A DNA stretch of 64,000 nucleotides, from positions 73,071,312 to 73,135,311 of the forward strand of contig CM057826.1 in assembly GCA_030068075.1 (NCBI GenBank), in the 5' to 3' direction. Origin of the DNA: Paguma larvata (Eukaryota; Chordata; Mammalia; Carnivora; Viverridae). The position numbers and the translations under genes are program-made. Of the stretch, positions 34,630-46,639 are shown piece after piece. Each line of letters opens with the position of its first letter. The first letter of the stretch is position 1. Under the pieces are notes generated by a model. The model worked only from the letters and a program-made list of their open reading frames with translations. It was not told the origin of the DNA and made no database searches.

Positions 34630-36160
34630 TTCTTTGTATCCTTGACAATCTCTAATCTCCTTTAATTATCAAACACAATATATTGGGGTTAATCTCAATG
34701 CATGCATCAAACTTAATGAAAAACAGAGCCATGAGAAAGTATTACCATTTATCTAGCTTCTACCTTTGCTCTTGCTTTACACATTCATCCAGTTCATTGG
34801 TTCAGCATAGGGTTTAGAAGGTTTGACAGCTGGTGACTTATTACTGATGGTAGCAGTGACTACGATATATCAACACGTATCTGTTAGGCATTTTACACAG
34901 ACAAAGAAACCAATGTTATATCATATAAAAGTTTCCATTTTAAGCTGATATGTTTGTAATTGTCTTTCACATAAAGGGTGTTTAAAAAATGAGGAGGTTT
35001 ATTTTTATAGTAGGGTTTAATATATGAAAATGTTCAACTGAAGAATAAATCAAAGTGAAGCCACTATTTTCTTTCACACCATTTTTTAGGAACATGTGAT
35101 ATATTTATTTTTAGATGACTCTGAGTAACTTTGGGGTCACAACACAATACCTTTTTAAAAAGATAGAATCATTAAAATATTCAACTGTGTAATCATTAAA
35201 ATGTTCAAATGTTCATATTAGTATGAATTTGGTTATAAGAGTTCAGAAACTAAACTTAATAATATCTTAAAATTACACTATTATTGCAGCAAAGATGTGC
35301 ATTTTACTTAGAACCCAAAATTAGATTGCAGAATTATATGATGGCAGATGGAAAAAAAACTTGACATCTGTCTTTACTTTTTTTTCCTACAGAAGATACT
35401 ATTAATTTATCTAAAACTTTAAATTGTTCAGAGAACTTTTCTCATTTTGTTTACACTAGGTTGATGCAAAGTTTGTAGGAAACAAGAATAAGCTTTCATT
35501 TTTTAGTTGTGGAATTATACTGAGTGAAGATTTTGTCTTCCTTACTCCTAGTATACTTCTTTTTGCTATGCTAGTTAAGATATAAAAAATAGGTGATCCC
35601 ATAGCTATGCACCAAATTAAATGGAACACTGTCTTACTCTAGCAAAGTACATACTACATGGTGAAAGCTTCATTACATATTTGTGGGATCAATGAGATTT
35701 TTTTAATCCCAAACTTAATAAAATTAGAAAACACCAAAACCCAGGGGACATTCTTGATATAAAAATGTTTGTGATGACAAAATGAAACCTTAAAACATGG
35801 GAGAAATTGCAAGTCAGCATGTTTCAACAATGGCTATTGCTCACATTATTTTACTAATTATTATGTCTTCAGATAACAGATTTCATATATATCCCCTTTT
35901 ATGTAATCCAGAAAATATGTCAAAATAAGTATAGAACTGCTATTCTTAATATATAGCAAAAGGCAAAGAAAACCTATAGAATGCGGTGGTGATTATTTGA
36001 AAACCATTTCTGTGTTATCTAGGGGAAAATGTGCTATTCCATGTATATCTGAAAATAGTAATTTGGAGTCATCACATATTATATATTTGTTCATATTTAA
36101 TTTATATCCAAAATATATTTAGATTTATTTATAATAAATGATATACTTAAGATAAAGGTG
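34630..36160. other. Unique AT-rich intergenic sequence
   Basis: No repeat or gene recognised. Confidence 0.5.
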
Positions 36161-36162
36161 TT

Positions 36163-36166
36163 AATA

Positions 36167-36208
<42 letters not shown>

Positions 36209-36240
36209 TATATATATATATATATACACACATATATATA
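36163..36240. repeat. Compound (TA)n(CA)n microsatellite
   Basis: TA runs separated by short ACACACA segments. Confidence 0.95.
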
Positions 36241-36589
36241 GACTGAGTAAACCAAGGCTATGAAAAAAGACTAGGAATAAGACATAGATATCATAAAAGG
36301 GTAATGTTATTAGTCCGATTTATATTACCTTAGACTGTCACTATCCCTCTTAGCAGAGTCTCCCTTAAAGAGAACTTCTGTCTTATCAGAATGGAAGAAC
36401 ACACAAGCTCTTCTAGACAGAGGACAGTTTCCTTTGCACTAATTTCCACATGGGGCCTCATATAAGTAACATCGAGTGATGACATATCAAAAACTATCAT
36501 AAAATATTTGTATATCAAATACCATATGTATACATTAATATATATTATATATAATCTATATATTGTATATAATATAATGCCTATATATA

Positions 36590-36639
36590 TAAGCATTATA
36601 AGGAGCAACATGCAGATATGTTGCTCCTTATAATGCTTA
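36590..36639. repeat. Perfect 22-bp inverted repeat with 6-nt loop
   Basis: Arm 1 (36590-36611, starting TAAGCATTATAAGGAGC) and arm 2 (36618-36639) are exact reverse complements around the loop GCAGAT. A further partial copy, GATAATGCTTATAC, follows at about 36642. The flanks are AT-rich but the arms have mixed composition. Confidence 0.97.
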
Positions 36640-37121
36640 CCGATAATGCTTATACCATAGTATTAAAATACAATTGGAATTCACATCCAACTTTCCCTTA
36701 TAGTTATGCTTGTTGAGAGGCAAGTGTTTTAACAGGTTTCCTATATGCTTATATGAACTTGTAAAAAAGAACAGTGGTTATGTAACACATTTTGCTGCCT
36801 TATTACTTTTGTCACTTGGGTATATGTGTTTAACACCTCTGGTTGCAAGGTAAAGAAAGAAACCCATTGATGCCACTGATAGCTTCTTAAAGGATATATG
36901 GTTTAGATTACATGGTTTAGATCTTGGGTCTGTTTTAATGCTTATCACTTCCAGTGTCTTGCTTTCAAAGAATATTGTATGGAGACTCTTGCATTGTGCT
37001 ATCGCTTCTGTAACTGGGCATCCTGATCTTTAGAATAACAAGTTGGTGTAGATGGAGTGAAGGAAACGCTTCCCTCTGAGTTTATGCCAAAGTCCCTGTT
37101 CTACCATTAATATGATTCTTT
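36640..37121. other. Unique intergenic sequence
   Basis: Nothing recognised. Confidence 0.5.
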
Positions 37122-37137
37122 TATGTCTGCATAGTTT

Positions 37138-37347
37138 TCTCTTATTTTTTAAGTGTATTTATTTATTTTGATATAGATAGAGGCAGAGCAAGTGGGGGAA
37201 GAGCAGAAAGAAAGAAAATCCCAAGCAGGATCCCTGCTGTCAGCGCAGAGCCTAATGTGGGGCTTGAACTCACAAAACCAGGAGATCATGATTTGAGCTG
37301 AAACCAAGAATCAGATGCTTTAACTGGCTGACCCACCCAGGCACCCC
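37138..37347 (-). mobile_element. CAN-SINE
   Basis: Head complement GACCCACCCAGGCACCCC at right. A perfect 16-bp TSD, TATGTCTGCATAGTTT, is at 37122-37137 and 37348-37363. Confidence 0.97.
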
Positions 37348-37363
37348 TATGTCTGCATAGTTT

Positions 37364-38645
37364 AAGATCATGGCATCTCTGATACCTTTCAATTTTAGCG
37401 TTCTTATGATCTTATGTTTTTAGTGCTTTTTTTCATGTTTCCTTAAAATAATATGGACTAGACAAATTAATTTTGATCCTGTTTTTATGCCAGACCATGC
37501 TCTCAGTTGTTGAAGAGCCCATGGCTGCCCCTGTCTAGGGATCCTTGCCTCATTTCCTCAGTAAAGGAGGTGTAGCTGGTGTAATGTGTTCTGATGCTCA
37601 CAGTTTAGATAACCCAATAACTAAGGTGATGAGGATATTTTAAAGATGTTTGGATGGAAGACTTCAATTTGGCCCTTGATGCCAATGAGGCATCATTTTA
37701 TTTTTCCCTCTTTGAATCTTTTCTGTACTTCCTGTAGCTACTTTCACATATCTATCTTCCTTACTGCCTGTGACCTTTTATCTCTCCAATTCTTCTTCTA
37801 TTTCTCCTATCTTCCATTCATTCAGGTGCCATCCTTTATCTTAGAAATTTGTTCATGTGTAGCCAATCCAAAATCAACAAAGAAGAATGGTTCAAGATCC
37901 TTTGTTTCTAGGATGGACTTAAGATTTTGGAGAGTGTAGATCTTGAACTGAGACTTAAGGAGACTGATGCACAGAGCTAACTGCTCGAATGCATGAAAGA
38001 TCTCCAACAAGGAATGAGACCAACTGTTTATAAGAAGAAGAATTTTCATGTGAGTTAATTTATTAGGTAAATTAGAAACTAAGAGAGAAGTGCTAAACTC
38101 TATTAGTTCTGGAAAACTGGGATTATATGAGAATGTTTATTCACTAAAGGAGTGAAATGATTTAGATAAGGTAACTTATTGCAATATCAGACATATAAGA
38201 TCTACAAATAAAGTCAGCATGTACAGATGTGGAATGTGGACAGAAATTCATGTTTCTCTGACGAAATACATGATTTATGAGCCAGTTGGCAGTAGTATTT
38301 TTCATCAAAAATCTAAGCAAAGTACAGGAATGGAACTGATTTAGACAGATTATATAAATAATATAATCTTTGTGATTATAGTTTTATTTGAGATCCTGTT
38401 ATTTAGGGCTATTACAACGATACAGGATAAAATACCAATTTAGATTCTATTTTTAAATTGGAATTTTGGGCTAATGTAACTTTAGAATCTATAGTGATGG
38501 ATGTGGCTAGCTTTACTCAGTCTGGATTCAGGATCTCAAATGATAACATCAGGACATAATTTCTTTCCATTTTGTAGTTCTGCTTTTCTTTTTATCTCCT
38601 TCTTTTCAAGTTAGCTCACCCCTCGAAAAGACAGGTATTGTCATC
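37364..38645. other. Unique intergenic sequence
   Basis: The pyrimidine-rich part at 37690-37830 could be an old L2 but is not assignable. The open frame 37646-37939 has no domain. Confidence 0.45.
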
Positions 38646-38649
38646 AAAA

Positions 38650-38965
38650 GTTTTGTTTTAATTTTTTTAATGTAGTTTATTGTCATTACTTAACATACAG
38701 TGTATACAGTGTGCTCTTGGCTTCGGTAGTCAATTCCCATGATTCATCACTTACCAACAACACTCAATGTTTATCCCAAAAATTGCCCTTCTCAATGCCC
38801 ATCACCATCAACCCTAAGTTTATTCTCCTATTTAAGAGTCTCTTACAGTTTGTCTCCCTCTCTGTTTGTTACTATTATTTTTTTTCCTTCCCTTCTCCCA
38901 AAGGTCTTCTGTTAAGTTTCTCAAGTTCCATATATGAGTGAAAACATACAATATATGACTATATA
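38650..38965 (-). mobile_element. Carnivore L1 3' UTR fragment, antisense
   Basis: Antisense felid-type L1 end: TCATTACTTAACATACAGTG, GTCAATTCCCATGATTCATC, CTCAATGCCCATCACCATCA, TTTAAGAGTCTCTTACAGTT, CTTCTGTTAAGTTTCTCAAG. Strongly 5'-truncated. Confidence 0.85.
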
Positions 38966-39181
38966 TTTAGATACATAAGAAATGCTGAACAGTGTATAAG
39001 TAGCTATCATAAACATATGATAGTTATTATACCAAAGTCAACATATTGTTTTCATAATTATCTGGTGAAACAAAAAAACCTGATGAAATCATGGATTTCA
39101 CTGGTCATCATAGTGGTAATAAGGTAATCTAGGTAATAGAGTGTGTAATATTCTATTCTGTTTAATTCAGAAACCGTTTTG

Positions 39182-39222
<41 letters not shown>

Positions 39223-40837
39223 GTGATTGATGACCCATTAAGCTGTCCTTTCTTCCCAAAGCCACCACTATTTCTATGCCTCTGAACTTGTGAAACAGAG
39301 ATGGTTCTATTGTCTCCATTTCTCTTTCTTATACTTTTGGATTTAGTTATGTGTAGACAGAAGTCTTTGAGAGATTCTAAATGATTGCTTAGTCAGCAAA
39401 CTCTCTAGAGTTCCTGAGGTGTCGTTGATATCTGTCATTCTATCATTCTATATACTGTCTTAATTTACTGCCCTTCGAAATAAACACAATAAGTAAACTA
39501 CTAAAAAAAATCAAACCCTTGCATTTGCACATGAGGTAGTTTGGGACAGAACCACTGGCCAGGATCCACACTTTAAATGATATGTCCTGAGTTTTACAAC
39601 ATGAACATATTGTAATGCTGAACTCCCTTACGCTAAATCTATCAGATGTTAGGAAAGGCAAGTCTGTTTTTTAGGGTTGTACATTCATTTTAAACATTAA
39701 CTATCCTTTGATTTTATTATACTTCCCTGACCCCGACATTTGCAGGATGAGCTCTGTCCAAGCTTGTTGGACAAGAGAGGCTAAGTACAGCCTAAGAGTC
39801 CCAGGAACTTTGATGCTGCACATTTAGTGAAACACACAGTAGGAAATCATGTGAAGTGTGTGTATTCCCTATTTGAAGACTGACAATGTGGAGTGCTGCC
39901 CAGAAGGAATGTAGCACTCCTCCTTCGTCCTGGCAGTTGCCAAAGTAAAAATAAATTTTACCTGCTAAAAACTGCTTATCCTCATGGCCCAAGGCCACGC
40001 ATTATTTAGGCTTTATAATAACAATACAAATTTGATTGTTAAGTGCATGTGAAATGTAAGGCAGAGTAAGCTAGTAACATACGACTTGAGTGCACACACA
40101 AAGCTTTTTAACTTATGAATTTCTCAAAAAAAAAAAAAAAAAAACAGGAGTGAAGAATGAGCTTTTGACAGTGTATCTTCCAGTAGTTTAAGTCACTTGA
40201 TGCAGTGTTTCTTGTTTCTAGTAATTAATCTTACCTCTTGCCACAAGAGAGAATTGAAGATGGATAGTTTCTCTCAATTTTCTGAGAGTTGTGTGGTCAA
40301 GGGCCTCTACTTAAAAGAGGCAATGAGACAGAGATGGGCTGAGAGAGGACTGGTACCTTGCTAATCCCTGCCTACCTCCCTAGTAACTATTTTGTGACCT
40401 AGACTTGGGCAATAAACTCGCATTGCACAGGATGTGATGCTCCCATGACTCTAAGGGAGGCCCACTGGTAGAAAGCATCTTGAGATTGGAATCACCTTTA
40501 CACAATGATGCAGTTGGTATAGGAATATAATCCTGAATACAATTCTGTGGCACTTTCTTCCCTATACAAGGTGAGATGGACTCTCCAGTGGCAAAGCTTA
40601 CACTGCTCCATATCTCGAGTAACAATAAATAAAATTCACATAGATATACCAAAATGTCCAGATTGACCCCATGTATTTCACAATAAGAGCTAGTCTGATC
40701 TATTTATATTGGTAATTTATACCTCGCCCCTGCTAGAGCAGGCCTCAGAGACAGTCTTTAACAGTGACTCTAGGATTCATCTTCCTGTTTGACTCTTCTA
40801 GAATTTAAGGATGAAAGAAAGAATTCTGACTGCCTTT
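38966..40837. other. Unique intergenic sequence
   Basis: Contains (AG)n at 39185-39219 and A19 at 40126-40144. The 39720-40020 and 40370-40640 stretches have LTR-like composition but match nothing I can name. Confidence 0.4.
39185..39219. repeat. (AG)n microsatellite
   Basis: About 17 uninterrupted AG units. Confidence 0.95.
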
Positions 40838-40885
40838 CTAGGAATTAAGTAATCAAAATATTGGGCTGTCACAAGATCTATCAGC
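40838..40885 (+). repeat. 48-bp direct repeat, copy 1
   Basis: Begins CTAGGAATTAAGTAATC, ends AGATCTATCAGC. It is identical to 41743-41790 except for one C/T difference. It belongs to no repeat family I recognise. Confidence 0.95.
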
Positions 40886-41742
40886 ATTTTAAAAGTCTTA
40901 CTCAAATGCGTGTATATGTTTTCCTTTTTATTATTTTCTGAGGGGTATATGGATAACAATATGGCATCAAGTCTCTGATATTACAGACATGAATTTGTGC
41001 CACGGCCTCTAGGTTAACCAGCATGAACTTGGCTGTGTTGATTTTTCTAGGAACTAAGTCCAGATGTTTGGAAGCAGCAGTGGTGAGCCATCTCTGGAAA
41101 TTCTTTTTTGGAACTGCATCTTGAATATTTAGTTTTGGAGATGGGGTTAAGTCCTCTCAAGTTCCATTAGCTTTGTGTTTGTGACAGGAGGAGGGGACAT
41201 GAGTGAGAAAAAGGAAAAGAAAGTAGCTAGATATAGAATTATGGAAAACAATCTTAGCATCATGTATTTCTGCTCAGTGATAGGCCTTTGTAATGTATCT
41301 GTGTGAGCTAAATACTAATAGAAGTCTCTCTAACTCTGACTTGAAACCTTCCACAGGTGAAACAGATCCTCTTCCTATTCTTTCTTGATTACGGTATTCC
41401 AGACTGTTTTTCAGCTTTCAGACTTGCTGCTGTATGGGATGGAATGTGCTATTAGACCCTGTAGTAGTTTCTCTTATTTGAATATGGAGCCAGAAGGGGG
41501 CAATGTTAACCTTACATTTTTAAATCAGGTAAAGGTTTGTTTTGATTTGAACATGTATTTTTATTTGGAGATTTTGTGATACACAGACTACTTCGTGTTA
41601 TATAGATCTCAATCAATGTTTAGTATATCTTTAAGATTCAAAATCTTAGTTAATATATACTTTTTTAGCTATTATATAATAAAAATGGGAGAATAATACC
41701 AACATTCTTGTATTCTATTGGGAAATATTCTATGAAAAATAA
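40886..41742. other. 857-bp segment between the 48-bp direct repeats
   Basis: No identifiable transposon and no strong A-tail, although ATGAAAAATAA precedes copy 2. A CTTCCACAGGTG acceptor-like site near 41349 and an open frame at 41385-41579 are present, without other gene evidence. Confidence 0.45.
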
Positions 41743-41790
41743 CTAGGAATTAAGTAATCAAAATATTGGGCTGTCACAAGATCTATTAGC
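41743..41790 (+). repeat. 48-bp direct repeat, copy 2
   Basis: Second copy of 40838-40885 (47 of 48 positions identical). It is followed by a further short echo, TTGATCTATTAGC. Confidence 0.95.
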
Positions 41791-42185
41791 TTGATCTATT
41801 AGCAAGATACTTGCTTTTTTATTATGTTACAAACAAATCAAGGCCAAAATGGCATTGATTTAAAATAACAAAACAAAACACAAAGTTAGGCATAGCTAGT
41901 TATACCATATTTGAGTTGCATTTTATCCATGCAAAGGTTCAGACTAATATAAAATGTGTATCACCCATGTATTTCTGGAGGCATGTAAATTGGATAACAA
42001 TGCCAATTGTCACTTATAAATTTCCCTAGAATATAATTATAGTAAATAACATGGAAATCTAATTTGATGCTGATAATCTTCCATGCATTTACTGTTTTCT
42101 AAATTTACTATAATGTCTTCCATGCTCTTATAATATGTGGCTTCCACATAATCACTTAAATTCTTTTTAAAAAGAAAAGAATACT

Positions 42186-42405
42186 GGGGCACCTGAGTGG
42201 CTCAGTCATTTGGGTGTCTGACTCCAGCTCAGGTATGATCTCATTCATGGTTCATGAGTTTGAGCCCCACATCAGGCTCTGTGCTGACAGCTCGGAGCCT
42301 GGAACCTGCTTCAGATTCTGTGTCTCCCTCTGCCCCTTCCCTACTTGTGCTCTGTCTTTCTCCCCCAAAATAAATATTTAAAAAATAAAAAAATAATTTA
42401 AAAAA
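42186..42405 (+). mobile_element. CAN-SINE
   Basis: Head GGGGCACCTGAGTGGCTCAG, B-box region CATGAGTTTGAGCCCC, TCTGTGCTGACAGC, A-rich tail with AAATAAATATTTAAAA. No clear TSD. Confidence 0.94.
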
Positions 42406-43139
42406 TGATATGAAAGAGAACTTTTTCATTGTCAATATCTGGCCTATATTTATCCTTGAGTCTGTCTTCTTCCAATTCTGCTAGCAAAGCCCTTATTTCC
42501 TAACAAGACTCTGAACTACTATTAAAAACATGTTCCATCTAAGGTTTCTTATACAGAATAGGAGTAACAAAGATTACTTTATTTTAATGACAAGTTGGAA
42601 ATAGCAGTATGTGGCAATACCATGTGAGATTTGTTCAGTTTCTACACTTCCATGAGCTTCCCTGTAGCTCGGCTCAGGGACACTTCTGACAGAGGGAAGT
42701 CCTAAAATTCTTGCCTCACCAAATTATCAAGAAGGAAGCCAAAATTTCCTGAGATAGTTGAGTCAACAGGCTTTGCTAGGCAGTATCCATGAAAGGAAGA
42801 AAAGAAGATTTATATATCATAGTAAATACTATCTTAGCAGAATTATTGTACCAAGGTTAATAACTGATACTCAGAAGGAGTTTCCTGGTCAATGAATAGA
42901 GCAGGTTTTTCTTAAGACTATTCCTTTTTTCCATATAAATGATGCTATGTCTAATTTTAAATCTGCTTTCCTGTTATTATTTTGAATAATAATAATAATA
43001 ATAATAATATTTAATAGGTACTTCTACACCTTTTCACAAAGGGAAAAGTAATTTCTTTTCCTATTTTATCTTCCAAACCCTGTTGTTGTTGGAAAATAGA
43101 AATTTGCTAATTAGCTGATTTTGAAAATATTAATATTTT
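42406..43139. other. Unique sequence with (TAA)n
   Basis: The (AAT)n tract at 42985-43010 is the only recognised feature. Confidence 0.5.
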
Positions 43140-44428
43140 TTAAACATGTATTTTTGGAACAGTTTTAACTTCACTGCAAAATGAAGAGAAGATACAGAGA
43201 TTTCCCATATATCACATACGCCCAAGATGCAGAGTCTCTCCCATTATCAACATCCCCCAGCAGAGTGGCATATTTGTTTCCACTGATGAACCTACATGAA
43301 CACGTCATCACCCAGAGTCCATAGCTTACATTAGAGTTCATTTTTAATGTTGTCCAATCTCTTGATTTGGACAAATGTATAATGACATATACCTATTGTA
43401 TGATATCCCATAAAGTCTTTTCACTGCCTAAAAATCCTCCGTGCTCTGCCTGTTCATCCCTCACTTCCTCTAATCCCTGACGACCACTGATCTTTCTACT
43501 GTCTCCATAGTTTTGCCTTTCTTAGAAAGTGTCAAATAGTTATATAGTCTGTAGAATTTTCAGATTGGCTTCTTTCACTTAGTAATATGCATTTAAGCTT
43601 CCTCCATGTCTTTTCATGGGTTGATACTTCACTTAATTCTTAATAATATTCCACTGTTTGGATGTAGCACAGTTTATTTATCCATTCACCTACTAAGGGA
43701 CATACTGGTTGCTTCCAAGCTTGGGCGATTATGAATAGAGCTGCTATAAGCACCTTTATGAAGATGTTTATACGAACATGTTTTAGATCCCATTGAGTAA
43801 AGAGCAAGAGGTGCAATTGCTGAATTAAATGGTAAATATATGTTTAATTTTCCAAGAAACTGCTGAACTGTCTTCCAAAATGGTTATTCCATTGTGCATG
43901 CCGATCAGTAAAGAATAAACATACATATTGCTGTACATCCTTGTCAGCATTGGTGGTATCAGTATTCTGGATTTTGACCAGTATAACAGGTATGTAGTAG
44001 TGTCTCGTCGTATTCATATGCATTACCTTGGTAACAGATGATGCAGAATACCTTTCCCTACGCTTAATTTCCATTTGTATATATTTTTATTGGGGCATCT
44101 ATTAGGGTCTTTAACCCATTTTAAAATTGGGTTGTTTTTTTATTGTGGAGTTTTAGGAGTTCTTTGTATAATTTGCTTAACAGTTATTTATCAGATACGT
44201 CTTTTACAAATATATTCTCATGTGTGGCATGTCTTCTCATTCTCTTGATGTTATCTATTGCAGAGCAAAAATTATCAATTTTAACAAAGACCAGCTTATC
44301 AACTCTTTCTTTAATGAATCCTGTCTTCAATGTGTTATTTAAAAACTTATTACCATACACAAGATCATCTAGGTTGTCTCCTATGTTATATTCTAGGAAT
44401 TTTATAGCTTTGTGTTTTACAGTAGGTC
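43140..44428 (-). mobile_element. Old L1, 3' UTR and ORF2 C-terminal part, antisense
   Basis: Antisense landmarks in order: GATACAGAGATTTCCCATAT, TTATCAACATCCCCCAGCAG, TTGGACAAATGTATAATGAC, GTCTCCATAGTTTTGCCTTT, GAACTGTCTTCCAAAATGG, TTTATCAGATACGTCTTTTA, ATTTTAACAAAGACCAGCTT. It continues after the LTR at 44952. Same L1 type as 23188-24185. Confidence 0.92.
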
Positions 44429-44947
44429 TGTTGTGGAGGAAAAAGAATTGTCCCTTTATTTTTCTAAGTTCAAAAAGATAGATAAGCAAGAGAAAAATAA
44501 ACAAAAGTTTATTAACATGTATATCTCATATATATCATGGGAGATAATCAGGGGAAAGTGAGTATTTCTCAAAGAGGTGGCTTAGAATTTTGGCTTAAGT
44601 ACCCTGTTCACTGTATCAAAGAAAGAAGGGTGTGGGAGACCAATTATGAAGTGCCCAGGAAAAATATGGTAAACAAAAGTAAGGATTTGTATGCAGATTT
44701 AAGTTGCTGCCTTCTACATTGATAAGAGCCACTTACGATTTAGTTGTCCTTATCTTACTTGTACAGGGAAGGAGCCAACCTTACAAATAAAGATTTCCTT
44801 CAAATATGTAAATTTCCCTTACACAAAAGTAACTTCTAATCTGTTTTGAGAGATTCTCCGGTGTCTGTTGTTTTTCAAAATAATCAGCTCAAAATAATTC
44901 TAATGTCAAAGAGGTGTATTCCGGGCTGGCATATTCTGCATCCTTCA
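44429..44947 (+). mobile_element. Solo LTR, class I ERV (MER34-like?), inside L1
   Basis: 519 bp, TGTTGTGGAGG at the start and CATCCTTCA at the end, flanked by the 4-bp TSD GGTC (44425-44428 and 44948-44951). It interrupts the L1 motif AGGTCTA exactly. An AATAAA lies near 44786. Block order (TTTATTAACATG, GGGAGATAATCAGG, AGTATTTCTCAAAGAGGTGG, AAGAGGTGTATTCCGGGC) resembles MER34-group LTRs from memory; the family name is tentative. Confidence 0.85.
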
Positions 44948-44951
44948 GGTC

Positions 44952-45292
44952 TAGGATTCATTTTAAATTAATTTCTGTGAAGTGTGCAAGGTCAGAGTCT
45001 ACATTCATTTTTTTTTTTTTTTTTTGGATGTGGATGTCCTGTTGTTCTAGCACAATTTGTTGAAAAGACTATCTCTGCTCCATTATATTGCCTTTGCTCC
45101 TTTGTTAAAGATCAGTTGACTATATTTATGTGGGTCTATCTGTGAGTTCTCTATTATGTTCCATTAATCTAGTTGCCTGTTCTTTCCCCAGTACTACACT
45201 GTGTTAATATTGTGGTTTTATAGTAAGTCTTGAAGTTGGGTAGTGTCAGTGCTCCAACTTTGTTCTTCTCCTTCAAGATTGTTCTGTTTTTT
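44952..45292 (-). mobile_element. Old L1 ORF2, antisense (continuation)
   Basis: Resumes the same L1 after the LTR: GATGTGGATGTCCTGTTGTT, GAAAAGACTATCTCTGCTCC, CTTTGTTAAAGATCAGTTGA, AGTAAGTCTTGAAGTTGGGT. Contains an expanded T19 run at 45007-45025. Confidence 0.92.
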
Positions 45293-45349
45293 TTTAAAAA
45301 AAATATGCTTTTCTCACTTGAGAGACATGTTCAGTACAAGAATTTACCT

Positions 45350-45650
45350 AAATAATGGATCTAGAGGGTATTATGCTAAGTGAAATAAGTCAGATTGAGA
45401 AAGACAAATCCCATATGATTTCAGCCTTATGTGGAAACCAAAAACACACTCTTAACTATAAATATAGAGAACAACCTGATGGTTGGTTACCAGGTGGAGG
45501 TGAGAGGGGATGGGTGAAATAGCTAAAGCAGATTAAGACTGCGCATATCATGATGAGCACTGAGTAATGTGTGGAAGTGTTGAATCACTATACTGTACAT
45601 CTGAAACTAATATAACACTATATGTTAACAAAAACAACAAAAAACAAATA
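45350..45650 (+). mobile_element. Carnivore L1 3' end, sense (copy A)
   Basis: TAATGGATCTAGAGGGTATT, AAGTGAAATAAGTCAGATTG, GATGAGCACTGAGTAATGTG, GAAACTAATATAACACTATA, then an A-rich end. 5'-truncated. Confidence 0.9.
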
Positions 45651-45662
45651 AATAAACAGACA

Positions 45663-45970
45663 AATGGCAGAATCAGATCTATAAATACAGAGAGTAAACT
45701 GACGGTTGCTAGAGGAAAGCGTATGGGGGCAAGAAGGGTGAAGGGGAGTGGTAGATACAGACTCTCAGTTATGGAATGAATAGGTCTTGAGAACAAATGG
45801 CACGATGTAGGGAATATGATCAATGATATTGTGACAGTGCTGTATGGTGACAGATGGTAACTACATTGCGGTGAGCACAGCATAATGTATAGAAAAGATG
45901 AATCCCTATGTTGTATGCTTTAAACGAATGTAACTTTATATATCAACTAGAATCAAGTAAAAGAAAATTT
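45663..45970 (+). mobile_element. L1 3' end, sense (copy B)
   Basis: GGCAGAATCAGATCTATAAA, GACGGTTGCTAGAGGAAAGC, CAATGATATTGTGACAGTGC, ATGGTGACAGATGGTAACTA. It covers nearly the same part of L1 as copy A but belongs to a different subfamily, and abuts copy A's tail. Confidence 0.88.
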
Positions 45971-46639
45971 TAAAAAATTACCTATATAGGAAAAGACATA
46001 AGGCTCTCTCTAGCTTTTGTTTTTTGGATCCTCACAAAAATATATTTTGGTTTCCAATTAATGCATTTGTTAAAACAGACAAAAGTGAGTGACTGATAAA
46101 ACCACCTAAAGAGGAACAGCAACCCCTGTCTTGATACCTAGGAGCAAGGAAGAGAGGGGGGCTGGCATGAACCTGGGATGAACCCTGAAATGTAGCATCA
46201 GGACCAGGACAGCACAGAGCATCCTCAGTTCAGTGCCAAGTACAGGCCCTGGGTTATCCAGAAAAGCAAAGCAACCTCTGGCAACTGTGAAAACACACGA
46301 AAGGATCAGTGTATCTGTCAGGGAGTGTAAGATGTTAACTGATGACCAGGGGAACTTAAGCCTGACAATCGGTTGCTGTCACTGGTATCATTACTTACAT
46401 TATTTGATTTCCGCCCATCTAAGGTACGTACAATCTATTACAATGCCTTTCCTCTGGACTATACGTGTCATTGTTTATTCTCCTTCAGTTCCTAAACTAT
46501 GATCTCTGAAAGTCCCTCATGTAACTTACTTCTCTCAACATCAGGAGTTAGCTCACATATGGAATACAATCACTTTTTCTGTCTTAGCACATGCCACCCA
46601 CAGGGATAGCAAATCAAATCACCTTTATATCTGAAGGAG
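45971..46639. other. Unique intergenic sequence
   Basis: No repeat or gene recognised. The 89-codon frame at 46233-46502 has no domain. Confidence 0.5.

Noticed and set aside
41340..41579. Acceptor-like CTTCCACAG followed by an open frame
   Set aside because: Single site with no other exon signals; such matches are common by chance.
44143..44504. 112-codon plus and 106-codon minus frames
   Set aside because: The plus frame is antisense L1 sequence. The minus frame is residual L1 ORF2 ending at the inserted LTR, not a gene.
45548..45883. 111-codon minus frame with hydrophobic stretches
   Set aside because: Antisense to L1 3' UTR copies A and B. The apparent membrane segments arise from A-rich L1 sequence read in reverse.
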